A stretch of 64,000 nucleotides of DNA from Taishania sp964580465 (GTDB taxonomy: Bacteria; Bacteroidota; Bacteroidia; Flavobacteriales_D; Crocinitomicaceae): NCBI GenBank assembly GCA_964580465.1, contig CAZOKJ010000010.1:11222-75221 (forward strand), in the 5' to 3' direction. Shown here one piece after another: positions 24,286 to 33,181 of this stretch. The notes beneath the pieces are model-generated. The model worked only from the letters and a program-made list of their open reading frames with translations, was not told where the DNA came from and searched no databases. The position numbers and the translations under genes were made by a program. Every line of letters starts with the position of its first letter. Positions within the stretch are counted from its first letter, which is position 1.

Positions 24286-25599
24286 TTATTTACCAACTAA
24301 TGTAATGTGTCCTTGTTTGGCGATTGTATTATCACCTTGTTTTGCTTTTAAAGTGTAAAAATAGACACCTTCAGTACACTTTTTTCCGTTGGATGTACCG
24401 TCCCATCCTTGGTTTGGATCATCCGTTTTAAAAACCACTTCTCCCCATCGATTTACAATGACTAAATCAAAGTCTTTTAGATTAGTAGAAGTAATAAAAA
24501 ACACGTCGTTTACTCCATCTTCATTCGGTGTGAATACATTTGGAATACTAAATGGACTAGCTGTTTTCGTTAAGATGTATGCATCTCCAGATGTAGGAAA
24601 ATCCCAAGCTGATTTTGTCAAAATACTAAAATTTGATACTGCATCACTCGTTGAATAGTTGACATCTTTCCACTGCAAATTACTTGGATACCAATGACCT
24701 ATACCATCCCATTCTCCATCGTCTGTGGTAAGGTAATAGATGCTCAACGCTGCATTCGAAGTGCCTGAAACACGTTTCACAGAATGATAAAATTTGTCAT
24801 TTGAATTTTCAATTGATAAATCGTGTTGCGAAATAGCAAATCCATCATTGTCAGCTAAATAATTGTTAAACCTTACAGCATAAGCGTTTGTTGTAGTAGC
24901 TTCTGGTGTTAAAACAACAGGTCTGTACCTTCTTGTCCCATTGCTTGAACCAACAGGAAACAAATAATCGCTCGATTGATTCGTATTTCTTATTAGATAA
25001 CCATTCGGCATGCTGCTTACAAAACCTTCATCGTCGAAGATAATCGAATTTGAAATAGCATTTGGTGCATCATTATTTACATAAAATGTATTTACATCAG
25101 TATTTAATTCTCTGTTGTTTAAAATCAAGTGGCCATTTGTACTTGTTGAGGCGTTTACTCCAACCAATGTTTTTCTTTTGTTATTGTTTACACCGTTGCC
25201 GTTTAATGTAAGGTTATTAAAATTTGTAACTGTCCCGTTATTGGATGTAATGAATTGCTCTAAGTTGCCAAATAACACTACTTCACTGTTTCCTGCATTA
25301 AATGTGGCGTTGTTTATCCAATCTTGTTCCACTGAATAGGTTCCATTCCCTTGAACAGTTGAATTTGTTGTGATTTCAAAATTTCCAGGTAAATTAAAGG
25401 TAGAATTTCTAGAGGTAGTGATAAAACCATTATTGGTAACGTTGGATGAATTTTCGATTGAAAATCCACCATTAATGTAAACAGTACCACCATTCACAAA
25501 AAGTGTACTTCCATTAGAAACCATCGTTTGGGTAAAACTAGTTTCAGCAGTAGATAGCAATAGCCCCAATAAAAAGGGAGTCATAAGTAGTTTATTCAT
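24286..25599 (-). CDS. T9SS type B cargo protein with gliding-motility-associated C-terminal domain
   Basis: 437 residues. Signal peptide at 1-24; residues ~30-340 are an Asn/Thr-rich beta-solenoid-like region (LFVNGGTVYINGGFSIENSS). The C-terminal ~85 residues are the type B sorting domain: PNVFTPNEDGVNDVFFI, DLVIVNRWGEVVF and GWDGTSNGKKCTEGVYFY. Type B domains direct export by the type IX system, often with PorP/SprF-like partners (one lies at 54461-55390). Function of the passenger region is unknown, perhaps adhesion. Confidence 0.85.
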   Translation of the reverse strand: MNKLLMTPFLLGLLLSTAETSFTQTMVSNGSTLFVNGGTVYINGGFSIENSSNVTNNGFITTSRNSTFNLPGNFEITTNSTVQGNGTYSVEQDWINNATFNAGNSEVVLFGNLEQFITSNNGTVTNFNNLTLNGNGVNNNKRKTLVGVNASTSTNGHLILNNRELNTDVNTFYVNNDAPNAISNSIIFDDEGFVSSMPNGYLIRNTNQSSDYLFPVGSSNGTRRYRPVVLTPEATTTNAYAVRFNNYLADNDGFAISQHDLSIENSNDKFYHSVKRVSGTSNAALSIYYLTTDDGEWDGIGHWYPSNLQWKDVNYSTSDAVSNFSILTKSAWDFPTSGDAYILTKTASPFSIPNVFTPNEDGVNDVFFITSTNLKDFDLVIVNRWGEVVFKTDDPNQGWDGTSNGKKCTEGVYFYTLKAKQGDNTIAKQGHITLVGK

Positions 25600-25727
25600 G
25601 AGTAAAGAATTATTTCTTTGTAGTAAGACGAAATTAATAAATAATTCGTTGCATGAATTTTAAAATTTAATTTTTTTTTGACGAAACATCATTTTTTTAT
25701 ATAAGCACTGCAAATACGGCACTTGTT

Positions 25728-26525
25728 TTATTTCAATGTTTTAAAATAAATCCAATCTTGCCATTTTTCTGGTAGCCATGATAAAAGAATAAATAATTTG
25801 TTTCGATTGATGTTGTATGCAATTTTAGGGTGTTTGGTCGTTGCTGCTTCAAAAATTAATTGAGCTAATAATTCAGGTTCTTTGGCATTGCCCGTTCCAC
25901 GTTCTGCCATTGAGTTTCCTTTTTCAATTTGTTGTTTAAAATACTGACTATTTGTTGCTATTTCTTCTAACCGTTTAAGGGCATTTCCTTGCATTTGTGT
26001 TTTAAAAGCACCAGGTCGAATTTTTATCACAGGAATGTCTAAAAAGCGCAATTCTCTACGCATGGCATCAGTGTAACATTCAATGGCGTGCTTTGAAGTA
26101 TAATAAAAACCACTGAATGGAGGAGGACTCAACACGCCTGATTCGCTGGAGATATTGATAACTCGACTTCCTTTTTGAAACAAAGGAAAGCAATAATAAT
26201 TGATTCGATAAGTTCCTACAACATTGATGTTTAAAATACGTTGCATACTTTCAGGTTCAACTTCAACTGTTGATCCTAATTGCAAAATTCCTGCAAAATT
26301 GACAATGATATCCAAGTTTGAACAATGCTTTTTAACTTCGTTAATAGCGTTTTTTACGCTTTCATCCGTGCTAACATCAACAAAAATGGGAACTATATTT
26401 TCCATTTGAGGAATTGATGTTGCTTGAAAGTCCAAAGCAAATACCCTCCAACCTTTGGAAGCGAAATGTGTTGCAGTTGTCAATCCTAATCCGCTTGCTG
26501 CTCCTGTAATTAATATGTTCTTCAT
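25728..26525 (-). CDS. Short-chain dehydrogenase/reductase (SDR)
   Basis: 265 residues from the ATG at 26525. A longer reading from 26579 would add 18 residues encoded by a repeat element and is unlikely. Classical SDR marks: TGAASGLG (NAD(P) binding), NFAGIL, INISSESG (Ser) and YYTSKHA (Tyr-x3-Lys). DFQATS after strand 2 has an Asp, which favours NAD(H). Substrate unknown. Stands alone behind a 119-bp palindromic repeat. Confidence 0.85.
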   Translation of the reverse strand: MKNILITGAASGLGLTTATHFASKGWRVFALDFQATSIPQMENIVPIFVDVSTDESVKNAINEVKKHCSNLDIIVNFAGILQLGSTVEVEPESMQRILNINVVGTYRINYYCFPLFQKGSRVINISSESGVLSPPPFSGFYYTSKHAIECYTDAMRRELRFLDIPVIKIRPGAFKTQMQGNALKRLEEIATNSQYFKQQIEKGNSMAERGTGNAKEPELLAQLIFEAATTKHPKIAYNINRNKLFILLSWLPEKWQDWIYFKTLK

Positions 26526-26541
26526 AGCACAAAAAAAAGGC

Positions 26542-26660
26542 GATGTCCAAAAAGTGACGAACTGCTGCGTTGTTATCAAATATCAGCAAAAGTCATGTAC
26601 ACTAGTACACTCCTTTTTCTTCATTTTCAACGCCTTGCATTTCATTCATTTTTGAACATC
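26542..26660. repeat. 119-bp imperfect palindromic repeat
   Basis: The ends are inverted copies: GATGTCCAAAAA at the left and TTTTTGAACATC at the right. Imperfect complementarity continues inward (left CTGCTGCGTTG against right CAACGCCTTGCA), and a GTACACTAGTAC core lies near the middle. It sits in the 5' region of the SDR gene. This layout is that of a dispersed intergenic repeat that folds into a long hairpin; only one copy is in the window. Confidence 0.55.
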
Positions 26661-26672
26661 TTAAAATAAAAA

Positions 26673-26700
26673 GAGAGTGTCTGAATTTTCAGACACCCCC
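26673..26700. terminator. Terminator after the beta-barrel gene
   Basis: GTGTCTGA (26677-26684) pairs with TCAGACAC (26689-26696) over an ATTT loop; read on the minus strand it is followed by TCTCTTTTTATTTT. Confidence 0.75.
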
Positions 26701-26741
26701 TAAAGTTACTAAAAAAGAATGACTCTTACAATTTTTTTTTA

Positions 26742-27275
26742 TTACATTTTATAAGCAACACCTACGTTTAATCCTACCATGTTGTATAGATTGCCATTTT
26801 TATTGTTAGGAACAATTAAATTGTGTTTAACAGCAAATCCAACAGATAAATTATCGTTAATCGCATAGTCTAATCCTATTTTAGGTACTAAACCAAAATA
26901 AGTACTCGTTGCTTTTGTTTTTCCAAAAGAAGAATTCACCACGCTTTGAAAGGTAAATGAACCTAAATTTAAACCAAGGTACGGGCGAAATGAGCCTAGT
27001 ACAAATGAATAATCAAATCCAACAGTAGAACCATATAGGTTGTTGTGAACAGCTATGCCAGTGTTCGTTTGACCTTGAAATAAAATGTCTTGTAAAAACT
27101 CAATTCGCATGTTTTCATTGAAGTTGTAGGTTAATCCGAAATAAAAACCAACTTTAGCTTTGTCGTTGTTTCCATTTACAGGAAAACCAGCATCAAAACC
27201 ACCTTTAACACCTACTTGAGAATAGGCAAACGTGCCTAATAATGAAACTAAAACTACTAATAAAATCTTTTTCAT
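26742..27275 (-). CDS. Outer membrane beta-barrel protein (porin family)
   Basis: 177 residues. Signal peptide KKILLVVLVSLLGTFAYSQ, then alternating hydrophobic/polar strands (VGFYFGLTYNFNENMRIEFLQD, FRPYLGLNLGSFTF, KIGLDYAINDNLSVGFAVKHNL) and a C-terminal strand VGLNVGVAYKM ending in an aromatic-containing barrel signature. This suggests an eight-stranded OMP of the OmpW/PorT-like type; ligand unknown. It has its own -7 box at 27293-27300 and terminator. Confidence 0.8.
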   Translation of the reverse strand: MKKILLVVLVSLLGTFAYSQVGVKGGFDAGFPVNGNNDKAKVGFYFGLTYNFNENMRIEFLQDILFQGQTNTGIAVHNNLYGSTVGFDYSFVLGSFRPYLGLNLGSFTFQSVVNSSFGKTKATSTYFGLVPKIGLDYAINDNLSVGFAVKHNLIVPNNKNGNLYNMVGLNVGVAYKM

Positions 27276-27292
27276 ATTGTCTTTTTTTTTTG

Positions 27293-27300
27293 CAAAGATA
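27293..27300 (-). promoter_or_regulatory. -7 box TATCTTTG of the beta-barrel gene
   Basis: Minus-strand exact TAnnTTTG match, 18 nt upstream of the ATG. Confidence 0.55.
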
Positions 27301-27340
27301 AGCTTTTTTGTGTGAAAATGTCAATAATTTGTTAAATAAA

Positions 27341-27368
27341 AAAGCCTCAATTCACAAATTGAGGCTTT
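27341..27368 (-). terminator. Terminator after the M43 protease gene
   Basis: 12-bp perfect stem (27341-27352 with 27357-27368) over a CACA loop, with a TTTATTTAAC tail on the minus strand; 17 nt after the stop. Confidence 0.8.
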
Positions 27369-27385
27369 TATAGAGGATCTTTAAA

Positions 27386-29962
27386 TTAATGTACAACTAA
27401 CTTAGTCATTTTAATTTCATTTCCTTGTTGCGTGTGTAAATGATAACTTCCAGTAGCTAAATTACTTAAATCGATGGTTAAATCAGTAGCGTTAATATTG
27501 TTGATTGCTTGAACGATACGCCCAACATTATCTGTAATAAGCACCGAAGTAATTGCTATGGAACTTGAAATATGCACGTTTTCTCTAGTTGGGTTAGGGA
27601 AAACAGAAAGGAAGTTTCCTTCTTCATTTTCCAATCCTAAGCATTGGTCAACCAAAATTTGTTTAGAAGCTGTGTTTGAACAACCTTGCGGATTGGTGTA
27701 TGTGTATGTAATTGTTTTTGAACCTACGCCAGCTGTTGCAGGATTAAATTGATTGCCTGAAACTCCAGGTCCACTATAAGAACCTCCAGCTGGAGAACCT
27801 TGATTCAATGTAATTGCACCATGGTTAATACAAACAGTTGGTAAATTTGCCAATGAAACACTAGGCTTAGCGTTGATTACAACATTTTGATTGCTGCTAG
27901 AAGCTCCATTGTTAATGCTTAACGAAATTGTCTTTGTACCTGAAGTTGAATATGTAACTGTGTGAGGTCCTGCTCCTGTGGCAGTAGCAGGTGTTGCACC
28001 AGCTCCAAAGTTCCAACTCCATGAAGTAGCACCTGTAGATGCATCTGTAAACGTAATGGATTGTCCTTCACACTTAGAGGTTGCCGAAGGTGTAAAGTTA
28101 GCATTGGCAGCGCCTCCAGTTGCTCCTGTTACGTTGACATTGTCTAAGTAAATGAAATTTCCCCAATCTGATGTATTTCTAAACTTAATTTTAACTTGAT
28201 TATTTCCAACATAAGGTGTTAAATCAATGGTTTCGTTTCTCCAAGTTGTTGGAGCGGTGTAAGCTGTTTGATTAGCTGTTTCTGTTTGTAAAGCAGTGCC
28301 AGCTTTAGAATAAACCACTGTGTAGGAAGCTCCACATCCTGCTGCTACCAATACTTCTAATTTGTCAGCGTAGGAAGAACTATATGGTTTGTATGCAACG
28401 TCAAATGTTAACGTAGCACTTGTAACACCAGTTAAATTTATTGCTGGTGAGTTTAAGTCATCAACATCTCCAGAAGTATCATTGGTGTAATTGTCTATAA
28501 CCGCAGATCCTGCACCAGAAGGAGCTTTTCCTGCGTTATTTCTTTTCCATGTAACGCTCGCATTTCCACCATTATCAAGTGTCCAGTTAGTAGGAGGGAA
28601 GCTTGTACTTGAAAAACCTTCTGTGAAAGGTAATGATTGTCCTGTTGAGCTTGAAGCTACCGTAATGTATGAGTTTTGTGTAATGGTCGTGTTGTTTCCT
28701 GAAATAGTGATAACACAACTAACATTATAAGTACCAGGTGTATTGTACGTTACAGTTGGATTTGCTTGTGATGATGTTGCGGGAGAACCACCAGGGAATG
28801 ACCACGCATAAGATGTAATTGTACCACTAACGTTCACAACAGAGAAGTTGGTTGATGTTCCTGCACAAATAGCTGTTTGAGTTGCCTGAATGCCTGCTGA
28901 ACAAGCACTAGAACCACCAGGGATAACCCCCGTGTTTTGTAAGTTCGTTTGTGTCCAAATGTTGCTTCTACCAGCAATAGAGCTTGTGATTGCTGAACGC
29001 ATACGGCTTACTTGACCGTTTGTAAACATTTTTGAACAATAAGAATAATCCATGTAGTTTTCAACGTTGTCTAGGCTTGCGTCGCAAGATGTTTTAGTTA
29101 ACGTACAAACCCCATTAGAACCATTGGTTTTTGGAGTATCTGCTACGAAATCATCACCACAAGTGCCAATGTTTCCATTTCCCCAAATGTGAGATAAATT
29201 TAACCAGTGTCCAACTTCATGTGTTAATGCTCTACTTGTATAAACGCTTGATGTTCCTATAGAACCTGTGTAGTTATGCAACATGAAAATTCCATTATAA
29301 TACATGTTTTCTGCAGTAGCTGCACTATTTCCATTTGGTAGGAAAGTATAACCAGCAGCACCAGATACTAGATTTTTACAAACAAAGATGTTTAAGTATT
29401 TATTATGAGGCCAAACACCTTGATAGACATTATTACCTGCTATCACAGCGTTTACTTGAGCAAGTCCGCCATCTTCCGTTCCGTTGTTCGTTTGAGTAGA
29501 TTGTGTTCGAGTAATCCCATTAAAACACGTACCATTTGGTGCCACTTTAGCAAAAGCAAATTCAATTTCAACATCTCCGGCTAAAGGTAAGAACTGAGCT
29601 ACTACGTTGTTAACGTCAGTGTTTTGTTTTCTAAAGTCACGATTCAAAATATTCAATGCGTTTTGAATTTGAGCATCTGAAATGTTTTCAGAACCGTTGT
29701 TGTGTAGAATGTGGAAAACAACTGGAATGGTATAAACCGTTCCTGCTTTTTCAACAGCCGAATGCGCCTCATGATTCATTGTTAAACGAGCCTGCTCATA
29801 TTCAGCGTATCGTTGAGGATCATTTTGCTGCATGTACGATGTTACTTCATGCTGTGCACATGGCTTAGTTGCTGGTAATGCAACTGAAAAAGATTTGGTG
29901 GCTTGCCCAAAAGTCACTAATTGAGCCCCAAACAAAGCTAATAGTAAAGTTATTTTCTTCAT
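27386..29962 (-). CDS. Secreted M43-family zinc metalloprotease with PKD domains and T9SS type A sorting domain
   Basis: 858 residues. Signal peptide 1-20. The pappalysin-type (M43) protease domain spans ~75-340, with the zinc motif HEVGHWLNLSH (His248, Glu249, His252, His258) and the Met-turn ENYMDYS. A PKD domain follows at ~360-435, then a cleaved-adhesin/MAM-like jelly roll (~445-615, ending FIYLDNVNVTG), a second PKD domain and a further repeat with CINHGAITLNQ. The end is a type A sorting domain (FPNPTRENVHIS to MTKLVVH). It should be secreted or cell-surface bound through T9SS, for protein degradation. Monocistronic with a strong terminator. Confidence 0.92.
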   Translation of the reverse strand: MKKITLLLALFGAQLVTFGQATKSFSVALPATKPCAQHEVTSYMQQNDPQRYAEYEQARLTMNHEAHSAVEKAGTVYTIPVVFHILHNNGSENISDAQIQNALNILNRDFRKQNTDVNNVVAQFLPLAGDVEIEFAFAKVAPNGTCFNGITRTQSTQTNNGTEDGGLAQVNAVIAGNNVYQGVWPHNKYLNIFVCKNLVSGAAGYTFLPNGNSAATAENMYYNGIFMLHNYTGSIGTSSVYTSRALTHEVGHWLNLSHIWGNGNIGTCGDDFVADTPKTNGSNGVCTLTKTSCDASLDNVENYMDYSYCSKMFTNGQVSRMRSAITSSIAGRSNIWTQTNLQNTGVIPGGSSACSAGIQATQTAICAGTSTNFSVVNVSGTITSYAWSFPGGSPATSSQANPTVTYNTPGTYNVSCVITISGNNTTITQNSYITVASSSTGQSLPFTEGFSSTSFPPTNWTLDNGGNASVTWKRNNAGKAPSGAGSAVIDNYTNDTSGDVDDLNSPAINLTGVTSATLTFDVAYKPYSSSYADKLEVLVAAGCGASYTVVYSKAGTALQTETANQTAYTAPTTWRNETIDLTPYVGNNQVKIKFRNTSDWGNFIYLDNVNVTGATGGAANANFTPSATSKCEGQSITFTDASTGATSWSWNFGAGATPATATGAGPHTVTYSTSGTKTISLSINNGASSSNQNVVINAKPSVSLANLPTVCINHGAITLNQGSPAGGSYSGPGVSGNQFNPATAGVGSKTITYTYTNPQGCSNTASKQILVDQCLGLENEEGNFLSVFPNPTRENVHISSSIAITSVLITDNVGRIVQAINNINATDLTIDLSNLATGSYHLHTQQGNEIKMTKLVVH

Positions 29963-30054
29963 AAGTTTTTATTAAGGATTAAAGAGTTGGGTGTAAAATT
30001 ATGAAATAAATAGAATATATTCAAAAAAAAATGTGTTTAAAATCAAAAATAATG

Positions 30055-30062
30055 TAAATTTG
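30055..30062 (+). promoter_or_regulatory. -7 box TAAATTTG of the DUF4783-nadC operon
   Basis: Exact TAnnTTTG match 54 nt before the ATG at 30117; leader of ~48 nt. Confidence 0.45.
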
Positions 30063-30116
30063 TTTTAACAAAAATTAACGGCATGATTTTTGTAAGCTTT
30101 TACTAAAAAACAAATT

Positions 30117-30500
30117 ATGAACTTTTTTTTATCAATATATGTAGCATTAATGCTTTTGAATCCTCAGCAACAAGGGGTTCCTTATTCTGCTATTGATACA
30201 GCTTTTGATCAAAAAAATGCGGAAGCAGTGGTGAATTTTGCGCGCGAAAAAGTATTAATCAATGTTTTAGGAAAAGAAGGAGCTTACTCTAAATCACAAG
30301 CTGTTTTAGTATTAAAAGACTTTTTTGCCAATAAATCAAATACCAATTTTAATTTCACATTTAAAGGAAATGAATCTAGTTCTGGAGCTTTTGCTATTGG
30401 TTCTTACACATCGTCAGCAGGGAAGTTCCGAGTAACCATCCACTTTAAAAATGCAGGAGATGATTTTAAAATTGAAAGTATTACAATAGAAAAGGATTAA
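30117..30500 (+). CDS. DUF4783 family exported protein
   Basis: 127 residues. Short hydrophobic N-terminus (signal peptide, FFLSIYVALMLL), then an NTF2-like alpha+beta fold: IDTAFDQKNAEAVVNFAR, LKDFFANKSNTNFNFTF and FRVTIHFKNAGDDFKIESI. DUF4783 proteins are Bacteroidota-specific and are typically found just upstream of nadC, as here (1 nt between stop and start). Their role is unknown; coupling with NAD synthesis is only positional. Confidence 0.85.
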   Translation: MNFFLSIYVALMLLNPQQQGVPYSAIDTAFDQKNAEAVVNFAREKVLINVLGKEGAYSKSQAVLVLKDFFANKSNTNFNFTFKGNESSSGAFAIGSYTSSAGKFRVTIHFKNAGDDFKIESITIEKD

Positions 30501-30501
30501 A

Positions 30502-31365
30502 ATGAATTTCACTCAAGAACAATTAAACGATTTAGATTTAATAATAAAAAACGCATTGCACGAAGATATTGGCGATGGAGACCATTCAAGCTTAGCTTGC
30601 GTACCAGAAAATGCTCAAGGTAAAGCAAAATTACTTGTTAAAGATACTGGAATTATAGCTGGAATTGAGTTAGCTCAGCGTATTTTTAAGCTGTATGATC
30701 CTTCAATGGAAGTTGAAGTGTTTATTCAAGATGGTGCGTTTGTTCAACCTGGACAAATTGCTTTTGAAGTAACAGGCAAATCGCGCTCCATTTTAGCTAC
30801 GGAACGTTTGGTGCTGAACTTTATGCAGCGAATGAGTGGAATTGCAACTCAAACAAATCAAATTGTTAAAAAAATTGATGGGCTTTCAACCAAGTTGTTG
30901 GACACAAGAAAAACCACACCTGGAATTCGACTTTTAGAAAAATGGGCAGTTTTAATTGGAGGTGGACACAATCACCGTTTTGCATTATACGATATGATTA
31001 TGTTAAAAGATAATCACATTGATTATGCAGGTGGAATCAAACAAGCAATTGAAAGAACAAATAAGTACTTAAAAGAAACAAATCGATCGCTTAAAATAGA
31101 AGTAGAAGTAAGGGACGAGCAGGAATTAAAAGAAGTACTGGAAATAGGCCAAGTTGATCGAATCATGTTGGATAATTTTACACCTGAACGCATCAAAGCT
31201 GTCCTTCCTTCTATACCTGACCATTTTGAAGTGGAAGCATCTGGCGGTATTACGCTTGATACCATTCGTGATTTTGCTGAAACAGGTGTCGATTTTATCT
31301 CTGTTGGCGCTTTAACTCATTCTTTTAAAAGTTTAGATATGAGTTTAAAGGCTGATTTTCAATGA
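30502..31365 (+). CDS. nadC: Nicotinate-nucleotide pyrophosphorylase (quinolinate phosphoribosyltransferase)
   Basis: 287 residues. Converts quinolinate and PRPP to nicotinate mononucleotide in de novo NAD synthesis. Motifs: NALHEDIGDGDHSS, LLDTRKTTPGIRLLEKWAV, GGGHNHRFALYDMIMLKDNHI, EVEVRDEQEL and EASGGITLDTI. Catalytic Lys, Arg and Glu/Asp positions are in place. nadA and nadB are not in the window. Ends ~80 nt before the tRNA gene. Confidence 0.96.
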   Translation: MNFTQEQLNDLDLIIKNALHEDIGDGDHSSLACVPENAQGKAKLLVKDTGIIAGIELAQRIFKLYDPSMEVEVFIQDGAFVQPGQIAFEVTGKSRSILATERLVLNFMQRMSGIATQTNQIVKKIDGLSTKLLDTRKTTPGIRLLEKWAVLIGGGHNHRFALYDMIMLKDNHIDYAGGIKQAIERTNKYLKETNRSLKIEVEVRDEQELKEVLEIGQVDRIMLDNFTPERIKAVLPSIPDHFEVEASGGITLDTIRDFAETGVDFISVGALTHSFKSLDMSLKADFQ

Positions 31366-31422
31366 GAATGAGATGGATTTTATTTTTTTTGGAACAGTTG
31401 ACGTGAAAAACCAAGAAAAACG

Positions 31423-31430
31423 TATATTTG
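31423..31430 (+). promoter_or_regulatory. tRNA promoter: -7 box TATATTTG, TTG at 31398-31400
   Basis: Exact TAnnTTTG box with a TTG 22 nt upstream, acceptable for a Bacteroidota -33/-7 pair. The tRNA 5' end follows 14 nt after the box. Confidence 0.65.
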
Positions 31431-31443
31431 TAATCGAAAAAAT

Positions 31444-31525
31444 GCCCACGTGGTGGAATTGGTAGACACGCCATCTTGAGGGGGTGGTGCCACTAGGTGT
31501 GCTGGTTCGAATCCAGTCGTGGGCA
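31444..31525 (+). tRNA. tRNA-Leu(GAG)
   Basis: Acceptor GCCCACG pairs with CGTGGGC (31518-31524), discriminator A at 31525. D-arm region TGGTGGAATTGGTAGACACG, anticodon stem CCATC/GGTGG with loop TTGAGGG, so anticodon GAG (reads CUC/CUU). A long class II variable arm and T-arm CTGGTTCGAATCCAG follow. The 3' CCA is not encoded (the sequence reads A-CAA), so it must be added after transcription. Confidence 0.95.
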
Positions 31526-31533
31526 CAATTGAG

Positions 31534-31560
31534 AGACGCAAGTGGTTGCGTCTTTTTTTT
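31534..31560 (+). terminator. Terminator of the tRNA-Leu transcript
   Basis: AGACGCAA (31534-31541) pairs with TTGCGTCT (31546-31553) over GTGG and runs into eight T. Confidence 0.88.
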
Positions 31561-31596
31561 ATCTGTGATTTTATGACGAAATGACTTTATAACTTA

Positions 31597-31682
31597 CAAC
31601 TCCGAAGGAGTTGAATATTTATAACCTCGAACGAAGTTCGGGGAAGCAAAAACACCCCAGCTCAGCAACACCGAAGGAGTTG
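31597..31682. repeat. Cluster of three GAA-loop hairpins, likely dispersed intergenic repeat
   Basis: Three similar units: CAACTCC-GAA-GGAGTTG (31597-31613), CCTCGAAC-GAA-GTTCGGGG (31625-31643) and CAACACC-GAA-GGAGTTG (31666-31682). All share the GAA loop. They occupy the gap between the tRNA terminator and the next promoter and look like the short palindromic repeats scattered through many Bacteroidota genomes. Confidence 0.6.
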
Positions 31683-31727
31683 AACTATCTACCACAAATT
31701 ATTATTCCTTTTTCAGTCAATTTTTTG

Positions 31728-31735
31728 TACTTTTG
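31728..31735 (+). promoter_or_regulatory. -7 box TACTTTTG of the decarboxylase gene
   Basis: Exact TAnnTTTG match 18 nt before the ATG at 31754. Confidence 0.5.
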
Positions 31736-31753
31736 AAACTATAAAATTGTCTT

Positions 31754-33181
31754 ATGAATCAAATAGAAATAATTGAAAAATTAAATAAAGTAGGAGAACT
31801 TAGCCAAAAATTGGAGCTTTCCTTGGATGAAAGAAATCAAATGTTGAAGCAAGTTGCTGATTACAGCAATGAGTTCATTGAAGGGTTGCCTTCTATCAAA
31901 GGCTTTATCGAAAAAGAACCGAAAGGCTTAGAAATTAAAGATAACCCAATGGAGTTAGCTGACTTGCTTAAATTGTATCAATCTGAGGTTGCTGAAAATG
32001 GTATTAATGCAGCCTCTCCTAAGCATTTGGGATACATTCCAGGCGGTGGAGTGTATACCTCTGCATTGGCTGATTACATTGCAGCTATCACAAATCCTTT
32101 TGCAAGTGCTTATTTTGCTTCGCCAGGAGCAGCAACTATTGAAAATGAAGTTATAGAATGGTTGAAAAATGTGTTTGGCTTCCCGAAATCATCTGCTGGA
32201 TGCCTTAATTCAGGTGGTTCTATTTCTACTCTTATCGCTTTCACAGCAGCAAGAGATAAGCACCAAGTAAAAAATGAAAAAGTTACTAAAAGTGTTGTTT
32301 ATTTAAGCGAACAAGTGCATCACTCTACTCAAAAAGCATTGAGAATAATCGGGTTGGAAGATGTGCAAATTCGTTACATTCCCTTAGATGCTAATCATAA
32401 AATAAAGACTGATGCACTGCAAGAATTGATTCAAATTGATAAGAAAAATGGCTTGTATCCTTTTATGGTGGTAGCAACCGCTGGAACAACTGACACCGGT
32501 ACCATCGACCCATTGGATGCCATTGCAGATATCGCTGAATATGAAAAAATGTGGTTCCATGTGGATGGTGCTTATGGTGGTTTCTTTATTTTATCTTCTA
32601 AGAAAGAACGTTTTAAAGGAATTGAACGAGCAGATTCTATGATTGTAGATCCTCATAAGGGATTGTTTTTGCCTTACGGAGTGGGGGCTGTTTTGGTAAG
32701 AGATAGCAATGCCATTCTTCATTCCCATTATTATACAGCAAATTATATGCAAGATGGTCAAAATGAAGAATTGCTTAAAAGTCCCGCTAATTTATCTCCT
32801 GAATTGACAAAGCACTTTAGAGGATTGCGGGTTTGGATGCCGCTTCAACTACATGGTGTAGAGCCTTTTGTAGCTACATTAGAAGAGAAACTTCTTTTAG
32901 TACATTATTTTAGAAATCAATTAATAGATTTAGGATTTAAAGTTGGTCCAGAGCCAGATTTGTCAGTTAGCTATTTTTGGTATCCATTTGGGGGAGACGA
33001 AGACGCAAAAAATCAATTGCTTATGAATGAAATCCACAAAGATGGATCCGTTTTTTTAAGTTCTTCCATGATTGATAACCGCTTTGTGATTCGCATGGCT
33101 GTTTTGGCATTTAGAACCAAAAAAGAAACCATAGATGAAGCAGTTGAAATGATAAAAAGATGTTTGGATAAAATCAAGTAA
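31754..33181 (+). CDS. PLP-dependent group II (aromatic-L-amino-acid type) decarboxylase
   Basis: 475 residues. Fold-type I PLP enzyme: GYIPGGGVYTSALADYI, SPGAATIENEVIEWL, NSGGSISTLIAF, VATAGTTDTGTIDPL, HVDGAYGGFF (Asp for the pyridine nitrogen, His stacking) and SMIVDPHKGLFLPYGV with the PLP-binding Lys. Relatives decarboxylate aromatic amino acids, glutamate, diaminobutyrate or other substrates; specificity cannot be read here. Its stop directly abuts the stop of the convergent flavoprotein gene (TAA then CTA). Confidence 0.88.
   Translation: MNQIEIIEKLNKVGELSQKLELSLDERNQMLKQVADYSNEFIEGLPSIKGFIEKEPKGLEIKDNPMELADLLKLYQSEVAENGINAASPKHLGYIPGGGVYTSALADYIAAITNPFASAYFASPGAATIENEVIEWLKNVFGFPKSSAGCLNSGGSISTLIAFTAARDKHQVKNEKVTKSVVYLSEQVHHSTQKALRIIGLEDVQIRYIPLDANHKIKTDALQELIQIDKKNGLYPFMVVATAGTTDTGTIDPLDAIADIAEYEKMWFHVDGAYGGFFILSSKKERFKGIERADSMIVDPHKGLFLPYGVGAVLVRDSNAILHSHYYTANYMQDGQNEELLKSPANLSPELTKHFRGLRVWMPLQLHGVEPFVATLEEKLLLVHYFRNQLIDLGFKVGPEPDLSVSYFWYPFGGDEDAKNQLLMNEIHKDGSVFLSSSMIDNRFVIRMAVLAFRTKKETIDEAVEMIKRCLDKIK

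Noticed and set aside
31597..31682. CRISPR array
   Set aside because: Only three units of different sequence with irregular spacing, and no cas genes in the window.
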